NCBI RefSeq assembly: GCF_000935125.1
Contig: NZ_JRKI01000032.1
Span: 1 to 64,000 of the forward strand
Length of the DNA: 64,000 nucleotides
From: Streptomyces natalensis ATCC 27448
GTDB lineage: Bacteria > Actinomycetota > Actinomycetes > Streptomycetales > Streptomycetaceae
Direction: 5' to 3'
A program made the translations under genes and the position numbers. Of the stretch, positions 33,238-40,855 are shown piece by piece. Below the pieces are notes generated by a model. That model worked only from the letters and a program-made list of their open reading frames with translations, made no database searches and had not been told where the DNA came from. Position 1 is the stretch's first letter. The number at the start of each line of letters is the position of its first letter.

Positions 33238-34620
33238 TTACGCGGCGAGTAGGTCAGGGTCGCCGCCCCACGCGGTCACCCGCTCGCGGAGGTCAGCCAA
33301 CTGCGGATGATCACCGAAACGCCCGCTGGCATCCACCAGCGTCTTGACCCGCGACTTGATCAGGGTCGATTCGAGTTGCTCGGCGAGGGTGAGTGCCTGA
33401 CCGGCGACGGTGCAAGCCTGCTCGGGCTCACCCTCGTCCAGGAGGGCGGCGGCCTGCCCGACCGCGTCCATCGCCCGTACCCGGTCATAGCCTGCGGGCC
33501 GGCGCTCGATGGCCTGCCCGAAGTAGACAGAGGCCGGCTCGGTGCTCTTCCCGTGGAGGGTCTTGAGGTCGCGGTGGGATACCGCTGTCGCGCCCGCCAG
33601 CTCCGCATGGTTGAAGTAGGCGATGTACGGCGCAACCTGCTCCTTTGCCTCCTCGGCCTTGTGAAGGTGCTCCTGGGCCTGGCCGAGGAGCATTCGGGAG
33701 CGCTGCGCGTCGCCTAGTGCAGCGTGCATCCGGCCGGACTGCGCAGCCAACATCGCCCTCAGCCGGAAGTCTCCGGTCTTGCCGGCGGCGCGGGTCGCCA
33801 CGTCGAGCAGGGCCAGGGCGTCATCGGGGCGGCCGAGGTACACCATCTGGTGAGACATGCGGCTGATGACTTCAGCTCCGCGGCCCGGGTCGTCAGCCTG
33901 TCGGGCCAGGGATACCGCGTGTGCCCAATACCGCTGCGCTGTGGCGTACCTGCCTGCGTCGTGGGATGTCCACCCGGCGAGCTGGGCGAGGTCGACAGCG
34001 GCCTGTCGCAGCCGCTGGGTCACGGTGGGCCGCTGGCCGTCCTGAAGAAGTTGAACGGTGGTCTCCAGCTGTGCCACGACCGCCTGTCGGAAGAGGGCGC
34101 CGCCGTGGGTCGCGTCCAGACTGCGGAACTTCGCCACGAGCGAGTCGATACCGGTGACGTCGGCCAGGCCGAGTTTTCCGCTGGTGGTCTCGCCGCGTGC
34201 CACCGAGTCCATCCACCACAGGCGTTCTGCTGTGGCCACGAGGGGGCCACCGACGGCTAGTTTCATCAGGTCACGGCGGTTGAACAAGGCGTCGCTCCTG
34301 GCGTACTCGTGGAGGGAAGCCAGGAGGCGATCCGGTCCCCATGACGGGTCAAAGGGATCAGTTCCGCCGTGGCTCAGTCCGATGTCCGCCAGGGTAAGCG
34401 CCTGCCCGGTCCGCTCCCGCAAGAGGACGGCCAGCAGCCCGGGGACGGGATCACGCGGACGTTCGCCGGCATTGATCCACCGACCGACCCTGGAAGCGTC
34501 AACAGCCATGTTCAGGCCGGCCGCTTTCGCGCGGGTGTTGAGCTGGCGTGCCAGTTCTTTGTTGCTGATGCCCGCCAGTCTTAACGCGGCGGCGAGCCGG
34601 TCATTTCGTTCGCTGGCCAT
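33238..34620 (-). CDS. XRE-type helix-turn-helix regulator with TPR repeats
   Basis: A 460-residue regulator. The N-terminal domain (residues 1-70) has NDRLAAALRLAGISNKELAR, then NMAVDASRVGRWINAGERP, a helix-turn-helix of the type in many Streptomyces regulators. The NRRDLMKLAVGG segment near residue 105 is followed by about 330 residues of TPR-like repeats. ATG 34620 is chosen because GGAAGGGG lies seven bases upstream; the longer frame is not needed. It is transcribed divergently from the resolvase-like gene and upstream of its truncated relative. Its target could be the adjacent RiPP genes, but this is unproven. Confidence 0.8.
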   Translation of the reverse strand: MASERNDRLAAALRLAGISNKELARQLNTRAKAAGLNMAVDASRVGRWINAGERPRDPVPGLLAVLLRERTGQALTLADIGLSHGGTDPFDPSWGPDRLLASLHEYARSDALFNRRDLMKLAVGGPLVATAERLWWMDSVARGETTSGKLGLADVTGIDSLVAKFRSLDATHGGALFRQAVVAQLETTVQLLQDGQRPTVTQRLRQAAVDLAQLAGWTSHDAGRYATAQRYWAHAVSLARQADDPGRGAEVISRMSHQMVYLGRPDDALALLDVATRAAGKTGDFRLRAMLAAQSGRMHAALGDAQRSRMLLGQAQEHLHKAEEAKEQVAPYIAYFNHAELAGATAVSHRDLKTLHGKSTEPASVYFGQAIERRPAGYDRVRAMDAVGQAAALLDEGEPEQACTVAGQALTLAEQLESTLIKSRVKTLVDASGRFGDHPQLADLRERVTAWGGDPDLLAA

Positions 34621-34830
34621 GAGTCCCCTTCCAACTGCTTGGAGGGTCTCCGAACTTCGCAACCCTCCGCAACCCATGCAGCACTACTCGTGAGCGCCGT
34701 TGGGGCGTTGAGTAGGCGATGGCCACCGGATACCGGTTCCACGTCGCCCCGGTGGCCGGCCCTGCCGCCTCTGCTGTCCCCCGGCCGAGGCAGGCAGGGC
34801 CTCAACCCCCTGCCAGACGAGGAACCCGAA

Positions 34831-35214
34831 ATGACTACGCGCGAGGAAAAGGCCCCCGCTGTTCTCTACATCTGCGCTCAGCCCAGCCCTGGCGCCGAAA
34901 CCCGCGGATTGGCCGAGAAGCGGGCCACCGAGGAGGGCCGCGATTTCGCGACCCGGCACGGTCTGTCGATCACCGAGGTGATCACTGATCCGTACGGCGA
35001 GCCGGTACCGCAGAAGCGCAACGGCTGGAACAAGGTACGGGAGCTGGCAAAGCGCGGTGAGGTGGGCGCGGTCATCACCCGCTGGCCGACCATGATCAGC
35101 CCGAACCACGAGCGCCGCTACCCGGAGGTCGCGGCCCTTCAAGACTGCGGCACCCAGGTTCTGTTCTCGTGGGCGCCCCTGGCTGCGACAGTCGGCGGCG
35201 GAGCGACGAGGTGA
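34831..35214 (+). CDS. Resolvase-like protein lacking the catalytic serine
   Basis: A 127-residue protein with the layout of a serine-recombinase catalytic domain: first strand APAVLYICAQPS, helix GLAEKRATEEGRDFATRHGL, strand ITEVITDPYGEP, helix GWNKVRELAKRGEVG, and VITRWPTMIS. The active-site motif YxRVS is replaced by YICAQ, so recombinase activity is unlikely. No C-terminal DNA-binding domain follows. GACGAGGAA lies upstream of the ATG. Its stop overlaps a GTG in the frame of the downstream precursor peptide. Small proteins like this beside TPR regulators recur in Streptomyces; their function is unknown. Confidence 0.65.
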   Translation: MTTREEKAPAVLYICAQPSPGAETRGLAEKRATEEGRDFATRHGLSITEVITDPYGEPVPQKRNGWNKVRELAKRGEVGAVITRWPTMISPNHERRYPEVAALQDCGTQVLFSWAPLAATVGGGATR

Positions 35215-35636
35215 GCGGCCGTCACGCACTCCCCCATCCCACGGTGGACGGCGTCCTGGCGTCCGCATGGGGCCTGGGGTCGACCGCCATCCTGGCCCTG
35301 TTAGGGGTCATGGCAGCAGACGGCACTGCCGACTCCAAAGAAGCCCGAACCGCCCATGCACCGGCCTCCGTCCCTGATGTGGCTTCGGAGGCCGCCACAG
35401 CATTGCAGGACACGCCGCTGAGTTCCGGTGTCCGGGTGTCCCTATCCCCACCCGGCCACCAGCCGCTACTTCGCCCGGCACCTCTGTACGCCATCTCCCG
35501 CCCGCACAGGCCGTCGGTCGAGAACAGCGTCAGCAGCAGTCCGCAGGCTAAGGACTTCCGCGACCGAGACCGCCGTTGTGCGGCTCGGCCGCGGGGGGTC
35601 AGGCACATTCCGTCACTACCCCTGGAAGGAGGAGAA
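35215..35636 (+). other. Upstream region of the RiPP precursor; in-frame open region
   Basis: A GTG at 35211 overlapping the resolvase-like stop opens a frame that runs without a stop into the precursor peptide, giving 186 residues in all. The 142 extra residues (SGRHALPHPTVDG ... RGVRHIPSLPLEGGE) are low-complexity and Pro/Ser-rich. I favour separate translation of the precursor from its own ATG, with this region as leader or promoter DNA. The fused product cannot be excluded. Confidence 0.4.
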
Positions 35637-35771
35637 ATGGAAGCGAAGTCTCAGGTCATCGCGCAGGCCGTCGGTCCGGCGATTGAAGAGACCGACGTCG
35701 TGGATCTGATCGACCCGGCGAAGGTCGTCAAGAGCGAGGACGTCGAGCAGGAGGAGTGCTTCACCTTCTGA
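35637..35771 (+). CDS. RiPP precursor peptide of a TfuA-YcaO cluster
   Basis: A 44-residue peptide: MEAKSQVIAQAVGPAIEE, an acidic middle (TDVVDLIDPAKVV), and a C-terminus SEDVEQEECFTF. It is preceded by GGAAGGAGGAG four to ten bases before the ATG, one of the strongest ribosome-binding sites in the window. Small acidic leaders with a short aromatic/Cys-containing end are typical RiPP precursors, and it lies immediately before TfuA and YcaO genes. The core is probably the last four to seven residues; Cys, Thr and Phe there are candidates for thioamide or azoline formation. A hairpin follows the stop. I know of no characterised precursor with this ending. Confidence 0.75.
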   Translation: MEAKSQVIAQAVGPAIEETDVVDLIDPAKVVKSEDVEQEECFTF

Positions 35772-35790
35772 CCGGCGCTCTGGCAGACCA

Positions 35791-35821
35791 GGGTGCCCCG
35801 CTGCTCGCAGGCGGGGCACCC
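35791..35821 (+). terminator. Hairpin between precursor and TfuA genes
   Basis: A perfect 11-bp stem (GGGTGCCCCGC / GCGGGGCACCC) with a nine-base loop, 19 bases after the precursor stop codon and 30 before the TfuA start. Partial terminators here are usual in RiPP operons: they allow much more precursor than enzyme. Confidence 0.75.
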
Positions 35822-35851
35822 CTGTCGTTCCGTCCTTCCAAGGAGGCTGGC

Positions 35852-37036
35852 GTGATTCACGCTTTCACCGGGCCGACGCTGAGCCCGGACGATCCCGCAC
35901 TGTCACACGAGCGGTTCACCGTAAGGCCGCCGATCCAGCACGGAGACCTGTTCGATCCCCAGATCATGGAGGGTGACACCGTCGTCATCATCGACGGCCT
36001 GTACCACCACACCCCCGCCCTCCGGCACAAAGAGATCATCCGGGCCATGAGCCAGGGCATCCGCGTCATCGGCGCCGCCAGCATCGGAGCCCTGCGCGCA
36101 GCCGAACTCGCCCCGTGCGGCATGGTCGGCGTCGGCGAGATCTTCCACGCCTACGCCACAGGCGCCATCGAGGGCGACGACGAGGTAGCCGTCGCCCAAT
36201 CGGCCGACACCGATGCGCGGTCCTACACCTGGCCTCTCGTCAACGTCCGCCATGTGCTGCACCAAGGCGTTCGGGCACAGGTCATCGACGAGTTCACAGC
36301 CGACATGATGCTGACAGGCTTACGAGACGTCTACTACGCGCACCGCTCCCTGACCGCTCTGAGGATCTACAGCCGCCAGTGCGGCGCCAACGGCTTCGCC
36401 GCCTGGCTCACAGAACGCCTCGCAGCAGACCCCCACTTCGGCGACCTCAAGCGCGCAGATGCCCTCAAAGCGCTGAAGGCCGCGCTGTCGCTCGACGGCA
36501 CCCCCGTCACGCGGGTGCCGGATGTGGAATGGCGCACCCGCTGCTCCCGGCAGTGGGCCAACGCCTTCGCCGCCCAGACCATCGACGGCCTGACGCTCTC
36601 CACCCGCCACCGCGTCGCCTACCAGCAGATCTTCGACCCGCACTTCAAGGCCGTGTGGTCGACGCATCTCAAGGAGTCCGGGGCGGGCGAGGAACTGCCG
36701 CACCTGCTCGCCTGCGCGGCCTACCGGTCCGAGATCGACCTGACCGACCCCGGCACGGTTGACCGGCTGCTGGCCCACGAAACCTCGCACGACCGTGCCG
36801 CAGTGGCCCAGTACGCCGCGCTGAACGACCTGGCAGTCCAGGCGCAACCGGGCTTCTTCGTCGAGGCGATCAAAGACTCCGTGGCCCGACGGCTCCTCAC
36901 CCGAGTTTGGCAACTGCCTGGCGATGCCCTGGAGAACGAGGCGTGGACCCGGGGATTCCAGGGCGCCAGAGATGCCGCCGAGACGGCCAAGTGGTTCGTT
37001 GTGGGCTTCCTGAAGGAAACGGAGACGGTGCAGTGA
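35852..37036 (+). CDS. tfuA: TfuA-domain protein (YcaO partner)
   Basis: A 394-residue protein. Residues about 25-175 match the TfuA domain: GDTVVIIDGLYHHTPALRHK, the signature GIRVIGAASIGALRAAEL, then GVGEIFHAYATGAIEGDDEV. The rest is helical and less conserved. TfuA proteins work with YcaO enzymes and are associated with thioamidation of peptides and proteins, probably by delivering sulfur. GTG 35852 is chosen because AAGGAGG lies about six bases upstream; the longer frame starting in the precursor region is not expected. Its stop overlaps the YcaO start. Confidence 0.85.
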   Translation: MIHAFTGPTLSPDDPALSHERFTVRPPIQHGDLFDPQIMEGDTVVIIDGLYHHTPALRHKEIIRAMSQGIRVIGAASIGALRAAELAPCGMVGVGEIFHAYATGAIEGDDEVAVAQSADTDARSYTWPLVNVRHVLHQGVRAQVIDEFTADMMLTGLRDVYYAHRSLTALRIYSRQCGANGFAAWLTERLAADPHFGDLKRADALKALKAALSLDGTPVTRVPDVEWRTRCSRQWANAFAAQTIDGLTLSTRHRVAYQQIFDPHFKAVWSTHLKESGAGEELPHLLACAAYRSEIDLTDPGTVDRLLAHETSHDRAAVAQYAALNDLAVQAQPGFFVEAIKDSVARRLLTRVWQLPGDALENEAWTRGFQGARDAAETAKWFVVGFLKETETVQ

Positions 37037-38181
37037 CCGCGATTGTGCTCGTCGGCACGGTGCGCGCCAGGACGCCCGAGGAGACGTGGCAGATCCTGGC
37101 TGGGCAGATGGAGCGGCTGGGGATCACACGGGTGGCTCAGATCACCGGCCTCGACTACCTCGGCATCCCGGTCTGGACGGCCATCCGCCCGAGCGCCCGC
37201 ACCCTCGTCACCTCGCAGGGCAAGGGGGCCAGCGACCTCCTGGCGAAAATCTCAGCCGTTCTGGAGAGCGCGGAGCTGTGGCACGCCGAACAGCCTCTCG
37301 CTGCGGCGGCGCGCGGCACTCACCGCGACCTCGGCGTCCCGTACCCGATGAACGCCCTGCCGGTGAAGCTGGATCACGACAGCCTGCCGGACACCCCCTT
37401 GGACTGGGCGCTGGGAACGGGTCTCACGAGCGGCCGGAGCACTCTGGTCCCGGCAGACCTCGTACGGCGCCATCTCCGGCGCGACGTGGTGGTGCCCAAC
37501 ATCTTCCACGTCACCAGCAACGGACTGGCCTGTGGCAACACCGCAGGCGAGGCCACTGTGCACGCCCTGTTCGAGGTCATCGAGCGCGATGTTCTCCACC
37601 GTGACTACGTCAGCGGAGGCGGGCACCGCACCCTGATCAACCCCGGCAGCGTCGAGGACCGCTACTGCCGAGACCTCATCGACCGGTTCCAGGACGCCCG
37701 CATGTTCCTGGAGATCGCGCTGGTGGACAGCGCGTACGAGATCCCGGTGTGCGCCGTCTACATCTGGTCGGAGGACTACCCGATTCTTTTCGCCGGCTCT
37801 GGGTGCCACCGCGACCCGCGCATCGCCCTCTCCCGGGCGCTCACGGAAGCCGCTCAGAGCCGGCTGACCTGTATCGCCGGAACGCGAGACGACCTGGAAT
37901 CCCACGAGCACGCCTTCGCCGCCCGCCCGCCGCGCCCCGAGCACGCCGGGCCGAGCACCGGCGACTGGGCCGCCCTGACCGCCCGCTACGGGCCCGCAGA
38001 GCGCGACTTTCCGGCGGAGACCGCAGCCGTGGCAGCCCGGGTCGCCTCCGTCACCGGCTACGAACCCATCGCCGTCGACGTGTCCCGGTCCGATGCTTAC
38101 GCGGCCGTGAAGGTAGCCGCCCCCGGCCTGGAGATGCGCATCACCCGCTCGATCCCCAGGCCCGGGAAGCGCCATGGATGA
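37033..38181 (+). CDS. ycaO: YcaO-domain cyclodehydratase/thioamide synthetase
   Basis: A 382-residue YcaO enzyme. The ATP-binding signatures are SQGKGASDLLAKISAVLESA (about residues 60-80) and GLACGNTAGEATVHALFEVI followed by ERD (about 162-185). Mid-domain DSAYEIPVCAVYIW and the C-terminal ITRSIPRPGKRHG are also typical. YcaO enzymes phosphorylate a backbone amide to make azolines or, with TfuA, thioamides. The GTG start overlaps the TfuA stop. There is no separate E1-like or ocin-ThiF gene nearby, which favours the TfuA-dependent (thioamide) reading. Confidence 0.9.
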   Translation: MTAIVLVGTVRARTPEETWQILAGQMERLGITRVAQITGLDYLGIPVWTAIRPSARTLVTSQGKGASDLLAKISAVLESAELWHAEQPLAAAARGTHRDLGVPYPMNALPVKLDHDSLPDTPLDWALGTGLTSGRSTLVPADLVRRHLRRDVVVPNIFHVTSNGLACGNTAGEATVHALFEVIERDVLHRDYVSGGGHRTLINPGSVEDRYCRDLIDRFQDARMFLEIALVDSAYEIPVCAVYIWSEDYPILFAGSGCHRDPRIALSRALTEAAQSRLTCIAGTRDDLESHEHAFAARPPRPEHAGPSTGDWAALTARYGPAERDFPAETAAVAARVASVTGYEPIAVDVSRSDAYAAVKVAAPGLEMRITRSIPRPGKRHG

Positions 38182-38944
38182 GCCCACCCTGTCACCGCAG
38201 GAGCAGCGGCTCGCCGAGGTCTACGACGCCTTCCACGCTGCCAGGGCCTCCAGTTCCCTGTCCGCCCGCCTCTACGCCCTCGCCATGGGCGAGGACTACC
38301 CGCCCGAGGTCAACGCCTCCAGCTCATGCGACTGGCAGCTGCTCGCCACCGCCGTCCGGCGGCTGCGGCTGCACCCGGGTCAGCATCTGGTGGACCTGGG
38401 GTGCGGCACCGGCGGCGAGGGCCTGTGGCTGGCCCGCGCCCTGGCCGCCCGACTGACCGGAATCGACGTCTCCTTGGTGGCCGTACATCTCGCTGCCGCC
38501 AGGGCCGGCCAGTTCGTTCCAAAGGGGCGTGCCGACTTCCGCGTCGGCACGCTGGCCTCCACCGGATTGCCCGACGGCAGCGCCGACGGCGTGATATGCG
38601 TGGACGCATACGGTTTCGCTCCCAACAAGCGGGCGGCGATCGACGAGGTCCACCGCATCCTCGCCCCCGGCGCCCGAGCCGTCATCACCTTCAGCGGTCA
38701 GGCTCCGCTCAGCAGCCGACCGTGGACCTACCAAGGCCTGGAACTGGAAGCCGAGGAGCACCGGCCCGGCGTAGGGCAGATGTGGCTGCGACTGTACGAG
38801 CTGCGGGCCGAACATGAGGCCGAGCTGCGCAGGGAATTCGGAGATGACCACGCGCAGGACATGCTCGACGAGGCACAGCGCAGGGCTCCGACTGTGAGCA
38901 GCCGTCACTTCTCCGTTGTTACCTTACGACGCACCACAGACTGA
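38174..38944 (+). CDS. Class I SAM-dependent methyltransferase
   Basis: A 256-residue methyltransferase. Motif I is VDLGCGTGGEGLWLA near residue 74, followed by LTGIDVSLVAVHLAA and motif-like DGVICVDAYGFAP. The ATG at 38174 overlaps the YcaO stop region by eight bases, so it belongs to the RiPP operon. It could methylate the peptide C-terminus, N-terminus or a side chain; the position cannot be predicted. Confidence 0.85.
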   Translation: MDEPTLSPQEQRLAEVYDAFHAARASSSLSARLYALAMGEDYPPEVNASSSCDWQLLATAVRRLRLHPGQHLVDLGCGTGGEGLWLARALAARLTGIDVSLVAVHLAAARAGQFVPKGRADFRVGTLASTGLPDGSADGVICVDAYGFAPNKRAAIDEVHRILAPGARAVITFSGQAPLSSRPWTYQGLELEAEEHRPGVGQMWLRLYELRAEHEAELRREFGDDHAQDMLDEAQRRAPTVSSRHFSVVTLRRTTD

Positions 38945-38959
38945 GGGATTGGGGCGACA

Positions 38960-39964
38960 ATGACGGCTCACGTCGGCGTGTTCGGTGCGGGATCGTGGGG
39001 GACGGCCGCGGCGATGATCCTGGCCGACGCCGGGTGCAGAGTGACTTTGTGGGCGCGGCGCCCCGAGCTGGCCGAGGCGATCAATGAAAGCGGCACCAAC
39101 CCGGACTACTTCCCCGAGTTTGCCCTGCCGCCGGGCATCACCGCGACGGCTGACCCGGCGGAGGCCGCCAAGGACGCGGAGGTGGCTTTCCTGGCCGTGA
39201 CGGCACAGACCCTGCGCGCCAACCTTGCCGACTGGGCGCCTCTGCTGCCCCCGGAGAGCGTTCTGGTCTCCTTGATGAAGGGCGTCGAGCTGGGCACGGC
39301 CAAGCTGATGAGCGAGGTGATCGCGGACGTGGCGGACGCCGGGCCGGAACGGATCGCGGTCGTCTCCGGGCCGAACTTGGCGGGCGAGATTGTCCGTCGT
39401 CAGCCCGCAGCGAGCGTGGTGGCCTGCAAGAACCTGGCCGTCGCGGAACGCCTGCAAGCGGCCTGCCGCACCCCGTACTTCCGCCCGTACACCAACACCG
39501 ACGTCATCGGGTGCGAACTCGGCGGCGCGGTGAAGAACGTCATCGCCCTGGCCGTGGGCATCGCCGACGGCCAGAAACTCGGCGACAACACCAAAGCCGC
39601 ACTCATCACCCGGGGCCTGGCCGAGACCACCCGCCTCGGCCAGGCCATGGGGGCCGAGGCACTGACCCTGGCCGGGCTGGCTGGCATGGGCGACCTCGTC
39701 GCCACCTGCTCCTCGCCGCTGTCCCGCAACCACACCTTCGGCGTCAACCTCGGCCGCGGCCGGACGGTGCCCGAAACGGCTGCAATCACGAAACAGACAG
39801 CCGAGGGCGTCACGTCCTGTGAGTCCGTCCTCGATCTCGCACGACGCCACGGTGTTGACATGCCGATCACCGAGACCGTTGTCGACATCGTCCACGGTAG
39901 GAAGGCACCCAAGGAGGCCGTCAAGGAACTCATGTCGCGCACGGCGAAACCCGAGCTTCGCTGA
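38960..39964 (+). CDS. gpsA: Glycerol-3-phosphate dehydrogenase-type NAD(P)-dependent enzyme
   Basis: A 334-residue protein of full normal length for NAD(P)-dependent glycerol-3-phosphate dehydrogenase. It has the Rossmann motif VGVFGAGSWGTA at the N-terminus, the catalytic Lys region ELGGAVKNVIALAVGIADG, and GLAGMGDLVATCSSPLSRN. All key motifs appear intact, so it should be active on glycerol 3-phosphate/DHAP or a related phosphate. GpsA normally supplies lipid precursor from the chromosome. Here it sits 15 bases after the methyltransferase, as the last gene of the RiPP unit. It may make a glycerol-phosphate-derived building block for the peptide, or be a passenger. Confidence 0.9.
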   Translation: MTAHVGVFGAGSWGTAAAMILADAGCRVTLWARRPELAEAINESGTNPDYFPEFALPPGITATADPAEAAKDAEVAFLAVTAQTLRANLADWAPLLPPESVLVSLMKGVELGTAKLMSEVIADVADAGPERIAVVSGPNLAGEIVRRQPAASVVACKNLAVAERLQAACRTPYFRPYTNTDVIGCELGGAVKNVIALAVGIADGQKLGDNTKAALITRGLAETTRLGQAMGAEALTLAGLAGMGDLVATCSSPLSRNHTFGVNLGRGRTVPETAAITKQTAEGVTSCESVLDLARRHGVDMPITETVVDIVHGRKAPKEAVKELMSRTAKPELR

Positions 39965-40248
39965 GCAGGGAGCCCCCTTCGAGAGTGTGCACACCGTCGG
40001 CCCCGGTCGCCGCCCCTTCCCCCGTGGGGCAGCAGCCGGGGCCGGCTCGTATGCTCCGGGCGCCGAGTGGGGAGTGTGACGGCTCCCGCCCGGTGTCCGG
40101 TGTCTTTTGCGGGCGTGGATCGCCGGGATGTCGGCGGCTCCCGCAGTACGCGACGAAGGTGCGCCTGCTCCCGTGCTGCGGAATGGGCACGCGGACCTGC
40201 TGCCCATGCAGCCTCGCGAACAAGATGAAGAAAAAGATGAGGCCCTGT
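39965..40248. other. Intergenic before transfer operon 2
   Basis: No gene is seen. It is GC-rich with no convincing hairpin. It leads into the shared 33-bp element that precedes transfer operon 2. Confidence 0.4.
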
Positions 40249-40281
40249 GTCACATCAGGGCGGATCCGCCTCCCCTCTCTT
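40249..40281 (+). promoter_or_regulatory. 33-bp element shared by both transfer operons (copy 2)
   Basis: Near-identical to 23060-23092 (30 of 33). The centre is the perfect 12-bp palindrome GGCGGATCCGCC. It ends 42 bases before the first start codon of operon 2. Same spacing and same gene context as copy 1 argue for a shared promoter or regulator site. Confidence 0.75.
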
Positions 40282-40322
40282 CATTGAGGCGGCAAGGTGC
40301 CGTCCTCGGTGAGGAGGCGCAG

Positions 40323-40367
40323 ATGAATCCGCACGAGGTCACGCCGAGCGGGCGGGGGCTGCGATGA
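40323..40367 (+). CDS. 14-residue leader peptide
   Basis: GAGGAGGCGCAG precedes an ATG that opens MNPHEVTPSGRGLR and stops at 40367, overlapping the next ATG at 40364. This is a likely coupling leader for the membrane protein gene, which has no separate ribosome-binding site of its own this strong. It is not similar to known attenuator peptides. Confidence 0.5.
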   Translation: MNPHEVTPSGRGLR

Positions 40368-40855
40368 ACGGCATTCTGCCGCGTCCGTCGGAGGTGGGGC
40401 ACTGGCTGTGGGTGCTGGTGGAGGGCGGCCTGGCGCACCTGTGGTGGGTCGCGGTCGTCGCTCTTGTTGCTGTGGCTGTGTGGGTTGCGGCCGCGGTGTG
40501 GTGGCGTCGGTGGGCGGTGCGCGAGCTGGCCGACCGTGAGCGGGTGGAGCTGGTGCCGGCGGCCACGTTCGACCCCGAGCTCGCTGAGGTGGGTCGTGTG
40601 GCGGGTCGGCTGGCCAGTGTTCGCACGGCGAGCGGGATGCTGCCCCGGCGCGCGGCTGTGGTCCGTGTACGGATCGCAGCGGGTGATGAAGGGCGCCTGC
40701 ACTACTGGTGGGAGGGCCCGCAGCGGTCGGCTGGAGTGTTGCGGCTGTCGGGATACCGGCGGGTCGAAGTCGTCGCTCCCCGTTCCCGCGGCGGGCGTCG
40801 TCAGCGCATCCGGTTCGCTGATGCTGCGCCGTTGAAGCGGGGTGGTTCGTGGTGA
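40364..40855 (+). CDS. Transfer-operon membrane protein (163 aa)
   Basis: A 163-residue protein with one strong membrane helix (about residues 28-48, WVAVVALVAVAVWVAAAVWW) and a basic cytoplasmic domain (WAVRELADRERVELVPAATF, YRRVEVVAPRSRGGRR). Directly upstream of, and overlapping, the VirD4-like ATPase gene. No family is recognised; it may anchor the coupling ATPase to the membrane. Confidence 0.65.
   Translation: MNGILPRPSEVGHWLWVLVEGGLAHLWWVAVVALVAVAVWVAAAVWWRRWAVRELADRERVELVPAATFDPELAEVGRVAGRLASVRTASGMLPRRAAVVRVRIAAGDEGRLHYWWEGPQRSAGVLRLSGYRRVEVVAPRSRGGRRQRIRFADAAPLKRGGSW

Noticed and set aside
34831..35214. Active serine recombinase
   Set aside because: The catalytic serine motif is missing and no DNA-binding domain follows.
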